Position numbers and translations under genes: made by a program. Below are positions 9,615-17,802 of a stretch of 64,000 bases of DNA, in pieces. Below the pieces are notes generated by a model that saw nothing but the letters and a program-made list of their open reading frames with translations, was not told the DNA's origin and searched no databases. The DNA comes from Streptomyces sp. SS1-1 (GTDB lineage Bacteria > Actinomycetota > Actinomycetes > Streptomycetales > Streptomycetaceae). The stretch is taken from NCBI RefSeq assembly GCF_008973465.1, contig NZ_WBXN01000004.1:6426501-6490500 (forward strand), given 5' to 3'. Position 1 is the first letter of the stretch, and every line of letters starts with the position of its first letter.

Positions 9615-9630
9615 CTCCCTAGTTAGGGAG
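9615..9630. promoter_or_regulatory. Operator palindrome beside the repressor start
   Basis: CTCCCTA-GT-TAGGGAG is a perfect 7-bp inverted repeat with a 2-bp centre, 15 bp upstream of the repressor start codon. It is the most symmetrical sequence in the divergent control region and suits autoregulation by the repressor. Confidence 0.6.
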
Positions 9631-9641
9631 TAGCTAGAAAA

Positions 9642-9800
9642 TCCCTCGCTCGCAAGAGTTGTGATCAGGTCACTGACCTGCATTGTTGCTGGTCGCGCGT
9701 CCGCTCGAACAAGCGTTCGCGTGCAATTTCACCCTTCCCTTACAAGCGTGCACCCTTGCGAGGGAGGAAGGATTGTGGAAGAGTCTCCCTCGTGAGCAAG
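9642..9800. repeat. Three copies of a CTTGCnnnnGAGGGA operator-like repeat
   Basis: Related 15-bp elements lie at 9642-9656 (reverse), 9755-9769 (forward, one mismatch at the end) and 9786-9800 (reverse). They share CTTGC and GAGG(G/A)A with a 4-bp centre. Spread between the divergent repressor and Cro-like genes, they are candidate binding sites for one or both regulators, like the OR/OL sites of lambdoid phages. Confidence 0.5.
9705..9720. promoter_or_regulatory. LexA/SOS-type box in the lysis-lysogeny region
   Basis: TCGAACAAGCGTTCGC contains GAAC-N4-GTTC inside CGAAC...GTTCG, the pattern of actinobacterial and Bacillus LexA boxes. It lies midway between the two divergent regulators, where host LexA could hold down an antirepressor or early promoter until DNA damage. 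Confidence 0.55.
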
Positions 9801-9848
9801 GAACCCCCGCCCACCAGCGCCGATCCTGCCCAAGAGAGGAGTGAATAC

Positions 9849-10073
9849 GTGTTCCGCCTCAACATCACCAAGCTGCAGTACATCGCCAAGTGCCACGGCG
9901 ACGACAGCGGCTATGCGATCAGCCGACGAACCGGAATCCCCGAATCGTCCGTGTATCGCTACCTCAGGGGCCAGGCCCAGCCTGACCTGAACTCGGCCAT
10001 GCGCATCGCCGAGACCTACGACATCGACCTGCGCACCGTCATCAAGCGCGTCCCCGTCAAGGCCGCGGCATGA
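9849..10073 (+). CDS. Cro-like small HTH protein
   Basis: The 74-aa protein is almost entirely an HTH domain (YAISRRTGIPESSVYRYLRGQAQPD). The start GTG 9849 has AGAGGAG 7 nt upstream; the longer reading from 9756 would overlap two operator repeats. It is the first rightward gene opposite the repressor and overlaps the next start by 4 bp, so it probably opens the early operon and acts as Cro or as an early activator. Confidence 0.75.
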   Translation: MFRLNITKLQYIAKCHGDDSGYAISRRTGIPESSVYRYLRGQAQPDLNSAMRIAETYDIDLRTVIKRVPVKAAA

Positions 10074-10255
10074 CCCGCGCCGAGTGCATCGCACTCCTCG
10101 GCCCCGACACCGCCGCACGCATCCGCGCCCGCGTCGCGCAGGCCCCGGATCCCAGCGACGAACTCGTCGAAGACCTCCGCCGCATCATGACCCGCCCCGC
10201 GGGCGAGGTGCCGCAGCACCAGGCGGCCGAGCACAGGCCGGCTGACGCCGCCTGA
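10070..10255 (+). CDS. Small early protein of unknown function
   Basis: A 61-aa acidic/basic peptide coupled to the Cro-like gene by an ATGA overlap. No domain is recognised. The 94 bp after it hold no gene. Confidence 0.6.
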   Translation: MTRAECIALLGPDTAARIRARVAQAPDPSDELVEDLRRIMTRPAGEVPQHQAAEHRPADAA

Positions 10256-10349
10256 CCTCAGTACACGCCGAAGGGCCCGCCCAACTGCCAGGTCCGGCAG
10301 GCCCCACGACTCGGCAATCCACCTGAACCCCTTGAAGGAGTGGATCACC

Positions 10350-10757
10350 TTGAGTATCAATCCTACTGACCTCCCCGGCCGCAGCACCCTCGTGCTGACG
10401 CTGCCGAAGGCGCAGCCGTCGTTCGCCGACGCGCAGGCCGCGCGCCGCCGCAACGAGGTCGCCTACGAGACGACCGTCACCGAGAAGGAACTCCCGCAGC
10501 AGCACATCGCGTGGGAGGCGCTGCACGACCGGGTGCTGGTGGCGTCCACGCAGATGGACGTGCTGGCGGAGTGGCTGTTCGTGATGGGCGGCCAGATCAC
10601 GACGACGGTGCTGCCGTGGGGGCAGACGGTGTGGACGTTGCACACCCGGTCGTGGTCGGACTCGGAGAGGTTCCCGTCGGTGCCGGTGCATGTGTCGGTG
10701 ACGGTGGCGTCGGACGAGCCGGTGATGGAAGAGGTTCGTCTGGCGGTGCGGCGATGA
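10350..10757 (+). CDS. Early protein of unknown function
   Basis: The 135-aa protein is predicted to be mostly beta-strand (ITTTVLPWGQTVWTLHTRSW, VHVSVTVASDEPV). Start TTG 10350 has GAAGGAG 9 nt upstream; an alternative TTG at 10332 lies inside that ribosome site. I do not recognise the family. The stop overlaps the next ATG by 4 bp within the tight early operon. Confidence 0.65.
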   Translation: MSINPTDLPGRSTLVLTLPKAQPSFADAQAARRRNEVAYETTVTEKELPQQHIAWEALHDRVLVASTQMDVLAEWLFVMGGQITTTVLPWGQTVWTLHTRSWSDSERFPSVPVHVSVTVASDEPVMEEVRLAVRR

Positions 10758-11146
10758 ACACGAAGGCCGTGAACTCCGCCGCGGACGTGATCCACGCCGC
10801 GCTCACCCAGAACCGCAGGGCGATCAGTATCGCGCTCGCGCTGGACTCCGCCCAGCTGCTGCAGTCCCCGGAGACCGCGGCTGAGTTGGAGCGGCTCCGG
10901 GCCCGGGTCGCCGAGTTGGAGGCCGCGAGCGAGGTCGACAACGAGACCCTCGACGCCGCAGCCGAGGCGCTGCGGGCCCGTCCGGTAGCCGAGGTGTACG
11001 CCGAGCGCGCCCGCCACGGCACCCCTGCGGAACGCACCGCCTACCGCATGCTCCACGCCGACGCGACGGACGGCGAGCACTACGCGGTCGTGCACCACGA
11101 CTACCGGCTGGGTCACGACCTGCCCGAGACGGGGGGGACTCGATGA
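10754..11146 (+). CDS. Coiled-coil early protein
   Basis: The 130-aa protein has a leucine/glutamate heptad region near its middle (AAELERLRARVAELEAASE). It overlaps its neighbours by ATGA junctions on both sides. No family is recognised. It may be a small adaptor or DNA-associated protein. Confidence 0.6.
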   Translation: MNTKAVNSAADVIHAALTQNRRAISIALALDSAQLLQSPETAAELERLRARVAELEAASEVDNETLDAAAEALRARPVAEVYAERARHGTPAERTAYRMLHADATDGEHYAVVHHDYRLGHDLPETGGTR

Positions 11147-11736
11147 GCCCGCGCTTTGACCTGACTGGCCAGACTTTCGGTCGACTCAAGGTCATCAAGA
11201 TCAGCGGAGCCAATGAGCGTCGCGAGACGCTCTGGTTCTGTGAGTGCGCCTGTGGCGGCCAGGCCCACGTGTCTGCGTCGAACCTGCGGAATGGCAGAAC
11301 ATCCTCGTGCGGGTGCCGGCAACTCCGAGGTCCGGCCTTGGAACGGCTGGAAATCCGCACGGACCGCACTGGGGAGTGCTGGCTGTGGACCGGCCGCCTG
11401 AACGGCTCGGGATACGCCGAGATGAAGCTCGGTGGCCGGTATCAGATGGCGCACCGGGTGGCGTATCAGGAGATTGTTGGCCCGATCCCCGAAGGCCTTC
11501 AACTCGACCACCTCTGCCGCGTCCGGCACTGCGTTAATCCGGCTCATCTGGAGCCGGTGACGAGCCGTGAGAACACGCTACGCGGCGAGAACTTGGTTGC
11601 CATCAACGCGGCCAAGACGCATTGCAAGCGGGGACACCTCTTCGACGCCGCCAACACGTATCGGTGGCGCAACAGCCGTATCTGCCGAGAGTGCCGCCGT
11701 CTTCGTAGCGCGACCAAGGCGGGTGACCGCTCGTGA
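11143..11736 (+). CDS. HNH endonuclease, free-standing
   Basis: The 197-aa protein starts with a zinc-ribbon-like DNA-binding part (FGRLKVIK...CECACGG...SCGC). An HNH nuclease domain follows: CWLWTG, a MAHRVAYQEIVGPIPEG helix and the catalytic LDHLCRVRHCVNPAHLE. A further Cys-rich stretch (HCKRGHLF...CRECRR) lies near the end. This AP2/HNH-like layout is that of mobile phage endonucleases. Its codon use is less GC-biased than that of its neighbours, which suggests later arrival, although it fits the operon with 4-bp overlaps at both ends. Confidence 0.85.
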   Translation: MSPRFDLTGQTFGRLKVIKISGANERRETLWFCECACGGQAHVSASNLRNGRTSSCGCRQLRGPALERLEIRTDRTGECWLWTGRLNGSGYAEMKLGGRYQMAHRVAYQEIVGPIPEGLQLDHLCRVRHCVNPAHLEPVTSRENTLRGENLVAINAAKTHCKRGHLFDAANTYRWRNSRICRECRRLRSATKAGDRS

Positions 11737-12020
11737 GCACGCACTCGCCGGCCGAGTGGGCCGAGATGGTCGCCCTCGCGTTCGGGATCTGGGGGACGGG
11801 CAGCGTCTTCTACTTCCTCCTCGTCGACGCCGACCTCGCTGACTTCGACCCGCGCCCCGCCGCACGCCGCGCCACAGCCGCCCTGCACCAGGGCGTCGTG
11901 CACGCCGGCCACGACCTCAACCGGGCCCGGGCGCACGCCGAGCGTGCCGCCGTCCACGCCGCGATCACGACGGCCGCCGCTCTCGCTCTTCTCCTTCCCG
12001 CCACCGGAGGCACCCGATGA
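11733..12020 (+). CDS. Small membrane protein
   Basis: A 95-aa protein with one hydrophobic helix near the N-terminus (GIWGTGSVFYFLLV) and another at the C-terminus (AAITTAAALALLLP), separated by a charged helix. GTG start, overlapping both neighbours. Function unknown. Confidence 0.6.
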   Translation: MSTHSPAEWAEMVALAFGIWGTGSVFYFLLVDADLADFDPRPAARRATAALHQGVVHAGHDLNRARAHAERAAVHAAITTAAALALLLPATGGTR

Positions 12021-12391
12021 ACCACTCCTCCAAGCCGGGCCTCTCCTTCGAGGTCGGCGCCAACCACCTCCACGGCGTCCTGCGTGTCGACCAGATCCGC
12101 ACCGACACCCTCGTCCAGCTGGTGCAGCACTGGTCCAACCCGGACGACCGGGACGCGATCATCACGGCGCTCGACGAGCTGTCCGACGTGGTGCACGGCG
12201 TGGCCCGCGAGGGCGAGCTGGACGCGGCGGTCGAGCAGGTTGAGGACGTTGCGGCTATGGACACCGCGCAGGTCGAGGTGTCGATGGTGGACGTGCGGCG
12301 TCTGCTGGTTGAGCTGACCGCGGTCGCGCGTCGGGTGCTGCGGTTCCGCCGGCCGTCCGTGCCGGGGCAGCGTGAGGCGGGTGCGGCATGA
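12017..12391 (+). CDS. Early protein of unknown function
   Basis: A 124-aa acidic, helical protein with a basic tail. It begins 4 bp inside the previous gene and ends 4 bp inside the next, so it belongs to the same translationally coupled run. No domain is recognised. Confidence 0.6.
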   Translation: MNHSSKPGLSFEVGANHLHGVLRVDQIRTDTLVQLVQHWSNPDDRDAIITALDELSDVVHGVAREGELDAAVEQVEDVAAMDTAQVEVSMVDVRRLLVELTAVARRVLRFRRPSVPGQREAGAA

Positions 12392-12834
12392 GCGCCCGCA
12401 TGGAACTGCACGTCGCCCTGTCGCTGCGGCTGGACGCCAAGGAGGCGTACCGCCTCGCGCACAACTACCGCGACGAGGTGCTGGCCGAGGCAGACCTGCT
12501 GCCGAAGGCGGACGTCGTGGCCTGGCTGACGAAGAAGGCCCGCGAGGGCACGCCGGTCGAGGTGCTCGCGTCGAAGGTCGAGCGGGGCGCGGTCCGCCCG
12601 GACAACCTGCGGATGCTGCCCGCCGACTTCTTCGAGCCCGGCCACACCTACACCCGGCAGCACCACGCGTCCACCATCCGCTTCCTCGTCCAGCACGTCG
12701 ACTGGTCGCCCTGCGGCACCTACAAGGTCGCGTTCGGCTGGCGCGTCGAGGACGGCGACGTCACGTGGTCGCCGACCGACTCGGACGACTTCGGCGGCTG
12801 GGTCGACGTCACCCAGGGCGGTGAGTCGGAGTGA
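12388..12834 (+). CDS. Early protein of unknown function
   Basis: A 148-aa protein with an all-helical first half and a beta-rich second half (TIRFLVQHVDWSPCGTYKVAFGWRV, ending in an acidic tail). It is placed immediately before the recombination genes and coupled by overlaps. Not recognised. Confidence 0.6.
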   Translation: MSARMELHVALSLRLDAKEAYRLAHNYRDEVLAEADLLPKADVVAWLTKKAREGTPVEVLASKVERGAVRPDNLRMLPADFFEPGHTYTRQHHASTIRFLVQHVDWSPCGTYKVAFGWRVEDGDVTWSPTDSDDFGGWVDVTQGGESE

Positions 12835-13121
12835 GCGCCGTCGACACGATCCTCTTCGCCCTCAAAGCCCACTTCCGCCGCGAGGTCGACCCGACCGCCG
12901 CCGCCGTCAACGTGCTCGCCGACTACGAGGCCACCACCATCGGCCGCCTCCGCGACTTCACCCCCGTGTGGACCCGCAGTGACGGCAGCGACGTCCCCGC
13001 GACCGAACTCCGCTGCATCCCCTGCGGCCACCTCGTCCAGGCCGTCGGCGTGAAGACGCTCCTCGACATCAACGCACTCGCCAGCAGCCACAACTGCCAG
13101 AGCAGGAAGGCGGACGCCTGA
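12831..13121 (+). CDS. Small Cys/His protein before the recombinase genes
   Basis: A 96-aa protein starting with GTG. Its second half contains LRCIPCGHLVQAV and a late His-x-Cys pair (SHNCQS), which may bind one zinc ion. It ends on the first base of the YqaJ gene. Function unknown. Confidence 0.6.
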   Translation: MSAVDTILFALKAHFRREVDPTAAAVNVLADYEATTIGRLRDFTPVWTRSDGSDVPATELRCIPCGHLVQAVGVKTLLDINALASSHNCQSRKADA

Positions 13122-14047
13122 TGACGTCCACCGCGCAGGCCGGGGCTCAGGCCCCGGCCGCCGGGCCCACCCTCCTCGGATGGTTCGAGGCCGGCACACC
13201 CGAGTGGCACGCCGCCCGCGCGAACGGGATCGGCGGCAGTGAGATCGCCGCGGTCGTCGGCCTCTCCCCGCACGAGTCCCGGTTCTCCCTCTGGCACCGC
13301 AAGAAGGGATTGGTCGGCCCCGTCGAGGAGAACCCCCAGATGCGGTGGGGAAAGAAGCACGAGCCCACCATCTGCGCCGAGTTCGCAGAGCTCCACCCCG
13401 AGTGGATCGTCCACACCTCCGGCACCTACGCGGCCACCGGCAGGCGGTGGCAGATCGCCAACCCGGACCGGCTTCTATACCTGCCGGAGACAGACGAGCC
13501 GTTCGCGCTGCTGGAGGCGAAGACCGCCCGGGACGACGAGGGCTGGGGCAAGGAAGGCACCGCCGAGATCCCGGTGCACTACCGAGCCCAGTGCCTGTGG
13601 TACCTCGACGTCCTCGGTCTGCCCGTCTGCCACCTCGCCGTCCTGATCGCTGGGGCGGACTACCGCGAGTACGTCGTCGACTACGACGAGGACGAGGCCC
13701 GCATCCTCCGCGAGGCCGGCGCCCGCTTCATGGACGACCTCGCCCGCGACAACCGGCCTGACATCGACGGACACTCTGCCACCTACCAGGCGATCCGTGA
13801 GATCCCCGAGGGCCTGGACCCCGTCGACATCGAGATCGGCACCGCTCTGCGGGACCGGTTCTACGCCGCGCAGGACGCCTACTGGGCGGCCGAGGACGAG
13901 CTGACCGCCTGCAAGGGCGAGCTCCTCGACGCGATCGGCACCGGCCAGCGCGCCGTCTGCGAACGCCAGCGCATCGCCACCCGCACCGTCCGCGACGGCC
14001 ACACCTACTCCCTCATGCCTGCACGCACCCGAAGGAACGCCCGATGA
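13121..14047 (+). CDS. YqaJ-type phage recombination exonuclease
   Basis: This 308-aa nuclease of the YqaJ/lambda-exonuclease (PD-(D/E)xK) family would resect double-stranded ends to give single strands for RecT. It shows GIGGSEIAAVVGLSPH near the N-terminus, WGKKHEPTI, the active-site strands NPDRLLYL and ALLEAKTA (E-x-K), and the YRAQCLWYLDVLG helix. It precedes recT with a 4-bp overlap, the usual arrangement of two-component phage annealing systems. Confidence 0.9.
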   Translation: MTSTAQAGAQAPAAGPTLLGWFEAGTPEWHAARANGIGGSEIAAVVGLSPHESRFSLWHRKKGLVGPVEENPQMRWGKKHEPTICAEFAELHPEWIVHTSGTYAATGRRWQIANPDRLLYLPETDEPFALLEAKTARDDEGWGKEGTAEIPVHYRAQCLWYLDVLGLPVCHLAVLIAGADYREYVVDYDEDEARILREAGARFMDDLARDNRPDIDGHSATYQAIREIPEGLDPVDIEIGTALRDRFYAAQDAYWAAEDELTACKGELLDAIGTGQRAVCERQRIATRTVRDGHTYSLMPARTRRNAR

Positions 14048-14940
14048 CCGACAACACCGTCTCCACCGCCATCGCCACCCGCGACGAGGGCCCCGGCGCC
14101 ATGGTCACCCAGTACCAGGAGGAGTACGCCGCTCTCCTGCCGTCCCACGTCAACGCCGACCAGTGGGTGCGCCTCGCCGTCGGGGCGATCCGCGGTAACC
14201 AGATGCTGGAGCGGGCCGCGAAGAACGACGTCGGCGTGTTCCTGCGGGAGCTGAAGACCGCCGCCCGCCTCGGCCTGGAACCCGGCACCGAGCAGTTCTA
14301 CCTCACCCCCCGCAAGTCGAAGGACCACAACTGGAACTTCATCATCAAGGGGATCGTCGGCTACCAGGGCATCGTCGAACTCATCTACCGGGCCGGCGCC
14401 GTGTCCTCGGTCGTCGTCGAGACCGTCCGCGCCAACGACTCCTTCCGGTACGTCATCGGCCGCGACGAGCGCCCCGTCCACGACGTCGACTGGTTCGGCG
14501 GCGACCGCGGTGAACTCGTCGGCGTATACGCCTACGCGGTCATGAAAGACGGCGCCACCTCCAAGGTCGTCATCCTCAACCGTCAACAGGTCATGGACGC
14601 CAAGGCCAAGTCCGACAGCGCGTCCGGGAAGGGCGCGGACTACTCCCCGTGGAACACCAACGAGGAGGCGATGTGGCTGAAGACCGCCGCTCGCCGCCTC
14701 GCCAAGTGGGTGCCCACCAGCGCGGAGTACATGCGCGAGCAACTGCGGGCGCAGGCCGAGGTCGCCAAGGAACTGCCGTCGGGGTTCGCGCCGCCGCTGC
14801 CGCAGCCGTCGGCGGATCTCCCGGACGACGCCGGTAGCGGCGAGGAGGAGGGGCCGATCGAGGGCGAGTTCGTCGACGACGAGCCCACCGGCACCGACTG
14901 GCCGGCCGCCGCCCAGCCCGGGCAGGGGGCCCGCCGATGA
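14044..14940 (+). CDS. recT: RecT single-strand annealing protein
   Basis: This 298-aa RecT-family protein would coat and anneal single-stranded DNA made by the upstream exonuclease. Features are the N-terminal helical part, the AARLGLEPGTEQFYL motif, NFIIKGIVGYQGIVELIYRAG, and WLKTAARRLAKWVP near residue 210. The C-terminal 60 residues are acidic and disordered, as often seen in RecT proteins. It lies between the exonuclease and a DnaQ-like exonuclease with overlapping stop/start codons. Confidence 0.92.
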   Translation: MTDNTVSTAIATRDEGPGAMVTQYQEEYAALLPSHVNADQWVRLAVGAIRGNQMLERAAKNDVGVFLRELKTAARLGLEPGTEQFYLTPRKSKDHNWNFIIKGIVGYQGIVELIYRAGAVSSVVVETVRANDSFRYVIGRDERPVHDVDWFGGDRGELVGVYAYAVMKDGATSKVVILNRQQVMDAKAKSDSASGKGADYSPWNTNEEAMWLKTAARRLAKWVPTSAEYMREQLRAQAEVAKELPSGFAPPLPQPSADLPDDAGSGEEEGPIEGEFVDDEPTGTDWPAAAQPGQGARR

Positions 14941-15560
14941 GCGCTCCGATCGCCTTCGTCGACTGCGAGACCACGGGGCTGGACCCGATCAGGCACATGC
15001 CGTGGGAGGTCGCCATCATCCGCCGCGAACCGGACGGTACCGAGACCGAGTACCTGTGGCAGATCCGGCCCACTCGCGCAGAGCTTGCTGCCGCGCAGCC
15101 GGAAGCACTGCGCATCGGCGGCTACGCGGAGCGGTTCGCCGTCCCTGATGGGGCGGCGGCAGCCGACATGCTCGCCGTGCCCGTCGTTCCCCTCGACTAC
15201 CTCGACGTAGCAGGGCGGATCTTCAAGGCCCTGACAGGCGCGGTCATGGTCGGCTCGAACCCCCACTTCGACGCCTCGTTCCTGCATCGGATGCTCCAGA
15301 CCGGCGCGACGCCCTGGCACTACCGGCCGGTGTGTATCGCCACCCTCGCAGCCGGCCGGAAGCTGGGCATGACCGAGATGGTCCGGAGGGTCGGCGGTAC
15401 GGCGCAGCCCTCCGACGAGGTGCCGTTCCCTTTCTCGTCGCGGGATTTGTCCCGCTGGGCCGGCGTCGAACCGCCCGGCCCGGGGGTGGCGCACACGGCG
15501 CTGGGTGACGCCCGCTGGGCGCGCGACGTGTTCGACGCGGTCCGGGGTGAGACGTCGTGA
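14937..15560 (+). CDS. DnaQ-like 3'-5' exonuclease (DEDDh)
   Basis: The 207-aa protein has the DEDDh active site: D9 and E11 in FVDCETTGLD, D112 in NPHFDASFL, and H186 with D191 in HTALGDA. It is a single-domain exonuclease and could proofread replication or trim recombination intermediates. It sits directly after recT in the same coupled operon. Confidence 0.88.
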   Translation: MSAPIAFVDCETTGLDPIRHMPWEVAIIRREPDGTETEYLWQIRPTRAELAAAQPEALRIGGYAERFAVPDGAAAADMLAVPVVPLDYLDVAGRIFKALTGAVMVGSNPHFDASFLHRMLQTGATPWHYRPVCIATLAAGRKLGMTEMVRRVGGTAQPSDEVPFPFSSRDLSRWAGVEPPGPGVAHTALGDARWARDVFDAVRGETS

Positions 15561-15988
15561 GGGTTCCCTTCGTGTGGCGGCGCACCGCCGAAGCCAACGT
15601 GTGCATGTGGAAGGACCGGGCCGCCTACTGGCGCGGCCGCGCGGAGACCGCCGAGTCGCAGCTCCGTGCCGAGGTGGCCGCGCGCCGGACCGCTGCTGAG
15701 AAGTTCAGCGACCTGTTCGACGAGCACGAGCAGCTCACCCGCGACCACGCCCGTCTCGCCGCCCGGCCCGCCCGGTTCGACGGCGACAAGGCCCGTCACG
15801 CCGCCGCCCGGATCGAGCGCCTGGTGCGCGGTGTGGCCCGGGCCCGCGCGGAGGCGGCCAGCGAGACGCGCCGCGCCGACCGGCTGCAGGCCCGTCTCGA
15901 CGACGCCGTCGGCATGCCGCAGGGCGGCCGGATCGCCAACTCGGGCCCGTGGCAGCCCGGCTTCCGCAAGACGGAGGTGGATCACTGA
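15557..15988 (+). CDS. Coiled-coil protein
   Basis: The 143-aa protein is almost wholly helical and charged from residue 20 to 120. It starts with GTG at the exonuclease stop. No family is recognised. A bridging or DNA-binding role is possible but unsupported. Confidence 0.55.
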   Translation: MRVPFVWRRTAEANVCMWKDRAAYWRGRAETAESQLRAEVAARRTAAEKFSDLFDEHEQLTRDHARLAARPARFDGDKARHAAARIERLVRGVARARAEAASETRRADRLQARLDDAVGMPQGGRIANSGPWQPGFRKTEVDH

Positions 15989-16188
15989 TGGCCGAGCCGA
16001 TCATCACCGGGCTCTATGTCCTGTTCCTGGCGGGCTTCGCCCTCGCGTTCTGGCTGCTGTGCCGCAAGCCGCGACTCACCCCCACCGAGGCCGCCGAGCA
16101 GCAGACGGACGACATCGAAGCCCGCCTCAAGGCCTACGCCACCCGCATCGCCGACCTGTACGACACCACCCCGGGGGGAAACCAATGA
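15988..16188 (+). CDS. Single-pass small membrane protein
   Basis: A 66-aa protein with one N-terminal transmembrane helix (GLYVLFLAGFALAFWLLC) followed by a charged cytoplasmic helix. ATG 15988 is preferred because ACGGAGG precedes it at good spacing; a longer reading from 15949 would overlap the upstream gene. Function unknown. Confidence 0.6.
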   Translation: MAEPIITGLYVLFLAGFALAFWLLCRKPRLTPTEAAEQQTDDIEARLKAYATRIADLYDTTPGGNQ

Positions 16189-16802
16189 CCGCCCTCTTCG
16201 ACGTCGAGGCCCCGGCCGCACCCGCAGCGGCCGGGCCCCGGCCCCTCGTCATCGCACTCGACGCCGCCACCATCGTCACCGGAGTCGCCGGCGTCGGCTG
16301 GACCGACTACGTCCACGCCCCCGCGAAGGGCCTCCACGAACGCTTCCAGCAGCAGCTCGACGGCTGCGCCTCCTTCTACCGCCACGCCGACTACGTCGTC
16401 ATCGAAGGCCCCGCCTACTCGAAGAACAACAACGGCGCCGACGCGCTCTCCGCACTGCGCTGGTTCCTCCGGCAGGACCTGTGGAAGCGCGGCATCCCCT
16501 ACGCCGTGATCAACCCGCAGGCCCGCAACGAGTACGCCACCGGGAAGAAGCGCCCGGTCCCCGGCACGGTCCCACCGAAGAAGCGGTACGAGGTCGGCAA
16601 GGCCATGATCCGCGACGCCGTCCACCAGCGGTACGGGCTGCTCACCGAAGGCAAGCACCGCTACGACCAAAGCGACGCGTACATGATCCTCGCGCTGGGC
16701 CTCCACTCTCTCGGGCACGTCCTCGCCGAGGTACCCGAGGCGTGGGCGCAGAACGCGCTGCGCGGCGTGGAGTGGCACAACCTCCCGGCGGTGGCCCGCT
16801 GA
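16185..16802 (+). CDS. RuvC-like Holliday junction resolvase
   Basis: The 205-aa protein has an RNase H-fold nuclease pattern: D26 on the first strand (VIALDAATIVTGVAGV), E74 in VVIEGPAYSKNNNG, and D164 in the late helix YDQSDAYMILALG. Its length suits phage RuvC-type resolvases, which cut four-way junctions before packaging. It lies among the recombination genes, with a 4-bp overlap at its start. Confidence 0.8.
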   Translation: MTALFDVEAPAAPAAAGPRPLVIALDAATIVTGVAGVGWTDYVHAPAKGLHERFQQQLDGCASFYRHADYVVIEGPAYSKNNNGADALSALRWFLRQDLWKRGIPYAVINPQARNEYATGKKRPVPGTVPPKKRYEVGKAMIRDAVHQRYGLLTEGKHRYDQSDAYMILALGLHSLGHVLAEVPEAWAQNALRGVEWHNLPAVAR

Positions 16803-17248
16803 TGCCCGGCCCGCAGGGCGTGCCCCGCGCCGACATCATCCGCCTCCTCGCCGAAGGCCACTCCGACCGCAGCATCGGCCGCCTCCTCCACACCAACCCG
16901 AAACGCGTCGGCCGGATCCGCCGCGAACTCGACCTTCCCCCAGCCAGCCGGCACACCACCCTCACCCTCGAACAAGCCTGGCAAGCGCAGACCGAGGCCG
17001 TCGACGGCGGACACATGCGCTGGACCGGCTACCTCCGCGAGAAGACCTGCCCCGTCCTCAAGCACCGCGGCATCGACTACGCGGCCCGCCGTATCGCCTT
17101 CCGTATCCGGCACGGCCGCGAGCCCGAAGGGCGTGTCCTGCCCAGCTGCACCTACCCCGGCTGCATCGCACCCGACCACACCACCGACCAGCCCATGCGT
17201 GACCACCTCAACCAGCAGTACGCGGCGATCTTCGGGAGGGCGGCATGA
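16802..17248 (+). CDS. HTH protein with degenerate HNH-like domain
   Basis: The 148-aa protein begins with a small HTH (DIIRLLAEGHSDRSIGRLLH, about residues 11-30). Its C-terminal half resembles an HNH fold: MRWTGYL, RRIAFRIRHGREPEG, then a Cys pair (SCTYPGCIAPDH). The catalytic LDH of true HNH enzymes is replaced by LPS, so cutting is unlikely. The next gene carries the same kind of C-terminal domain after a WhiB domain. It probably binds DNA. Confidence 0.6.
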   Translation: MPGPQGVPRADIIRLLAEGHSDRSIGRLLHTNPKRVGRIRRELDLPPASRHTTLTLEQAWQAQTEAVDGGHMRWTGYLREKTCPVLKHRGIDYAARRIAFRIRHGREPEGRVLPSCTYPGCIAPDHTTDQPMRDHLNQQYAAIFGRAA

Positions 17249-17802
17249 GCCACTACACCGGATCCGTACCCATGCACGACCGCGCCACCGACTGGCGCGA
17301 CCGGGCCGCCTGCAAGACGGACCCCGACCGCATGTTCCCCGACAACAACTCCGCCGGTATCGACCAGGCCAGGCAGGTCTGCCGCAGCTGCCCCGTGTGG
17401 CGGCAGTGCCTGCGTGACGCGCTCGCCGTCGGCGACAACGAGTACGGCATCCGCGGCGGCATGACCCCAGGTGAACGCCGCGCGGTCGCCAAGCAGATGG
17501 CCGTGGGCATCCGGGTGACCGTCGCCCCGCCGAAGACGGCCAAGCCTCCCATGCCGAGGCCGACGTCGATCCGGGAAGCGGTCGAGCGGCGCACCATCGC
17601 GACCGGCGACGGTCACCTGCAGTGGCAGGGGGGCGCGACTGTGCAGTTCGCCGGCCGTGCGTACACGTCGTGGCAGGCGGCGTTCATCGCCGGGCACGGG
17701 CGTGCTCCGGTCGGTCCGGTGACGCGGACCTGCGACCGGGAGTGCGTGCTGGCGGAGCATCTGGCGGACGCGGTGCTCCGCGGTGACAGGGCCGCGTCGT
17801 GA
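17245..17802 (+). CDS. WhiB-like iron-sulfur regulator with HNH-like tail
   Basis: Residues 15-80 form a WhiB domain with the four cluster cysteines C23, C46, C49 and C55 (CxxC within CRSCPVWRQC) and the GIRGG turn at 68-72. WhiB-like proteins hold a [4Fe-4S] cluster and usually act with the principal sigma factor; phage members can interfere with host WhiB functions. At 185 aa it is about twice the usual size. The extra C-terminal part (about 118-178: HLQWQG, AAFIAGHGRAPVG, TCDRECVLAEH) resembles the degenerate HNH-like domain of the preceding gene. Confidence 0.85.
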   Translation: MSHYTGSVPMHDRATDWRDRAACKTDPDRMFPDNNSAGIDQARQVCRSCPVWRQCLRDALAVGDNEYGIRGGMTPGERRAVAKQMAVGIRVTVAPPKTAKPPMPRPTSIREAVERRTIATGDGHLQWQGGATVQFAGRAYTSWQAAFIAGHGRAPVGPVTRTCDRECVLAEHLADAVLRGDRAAS

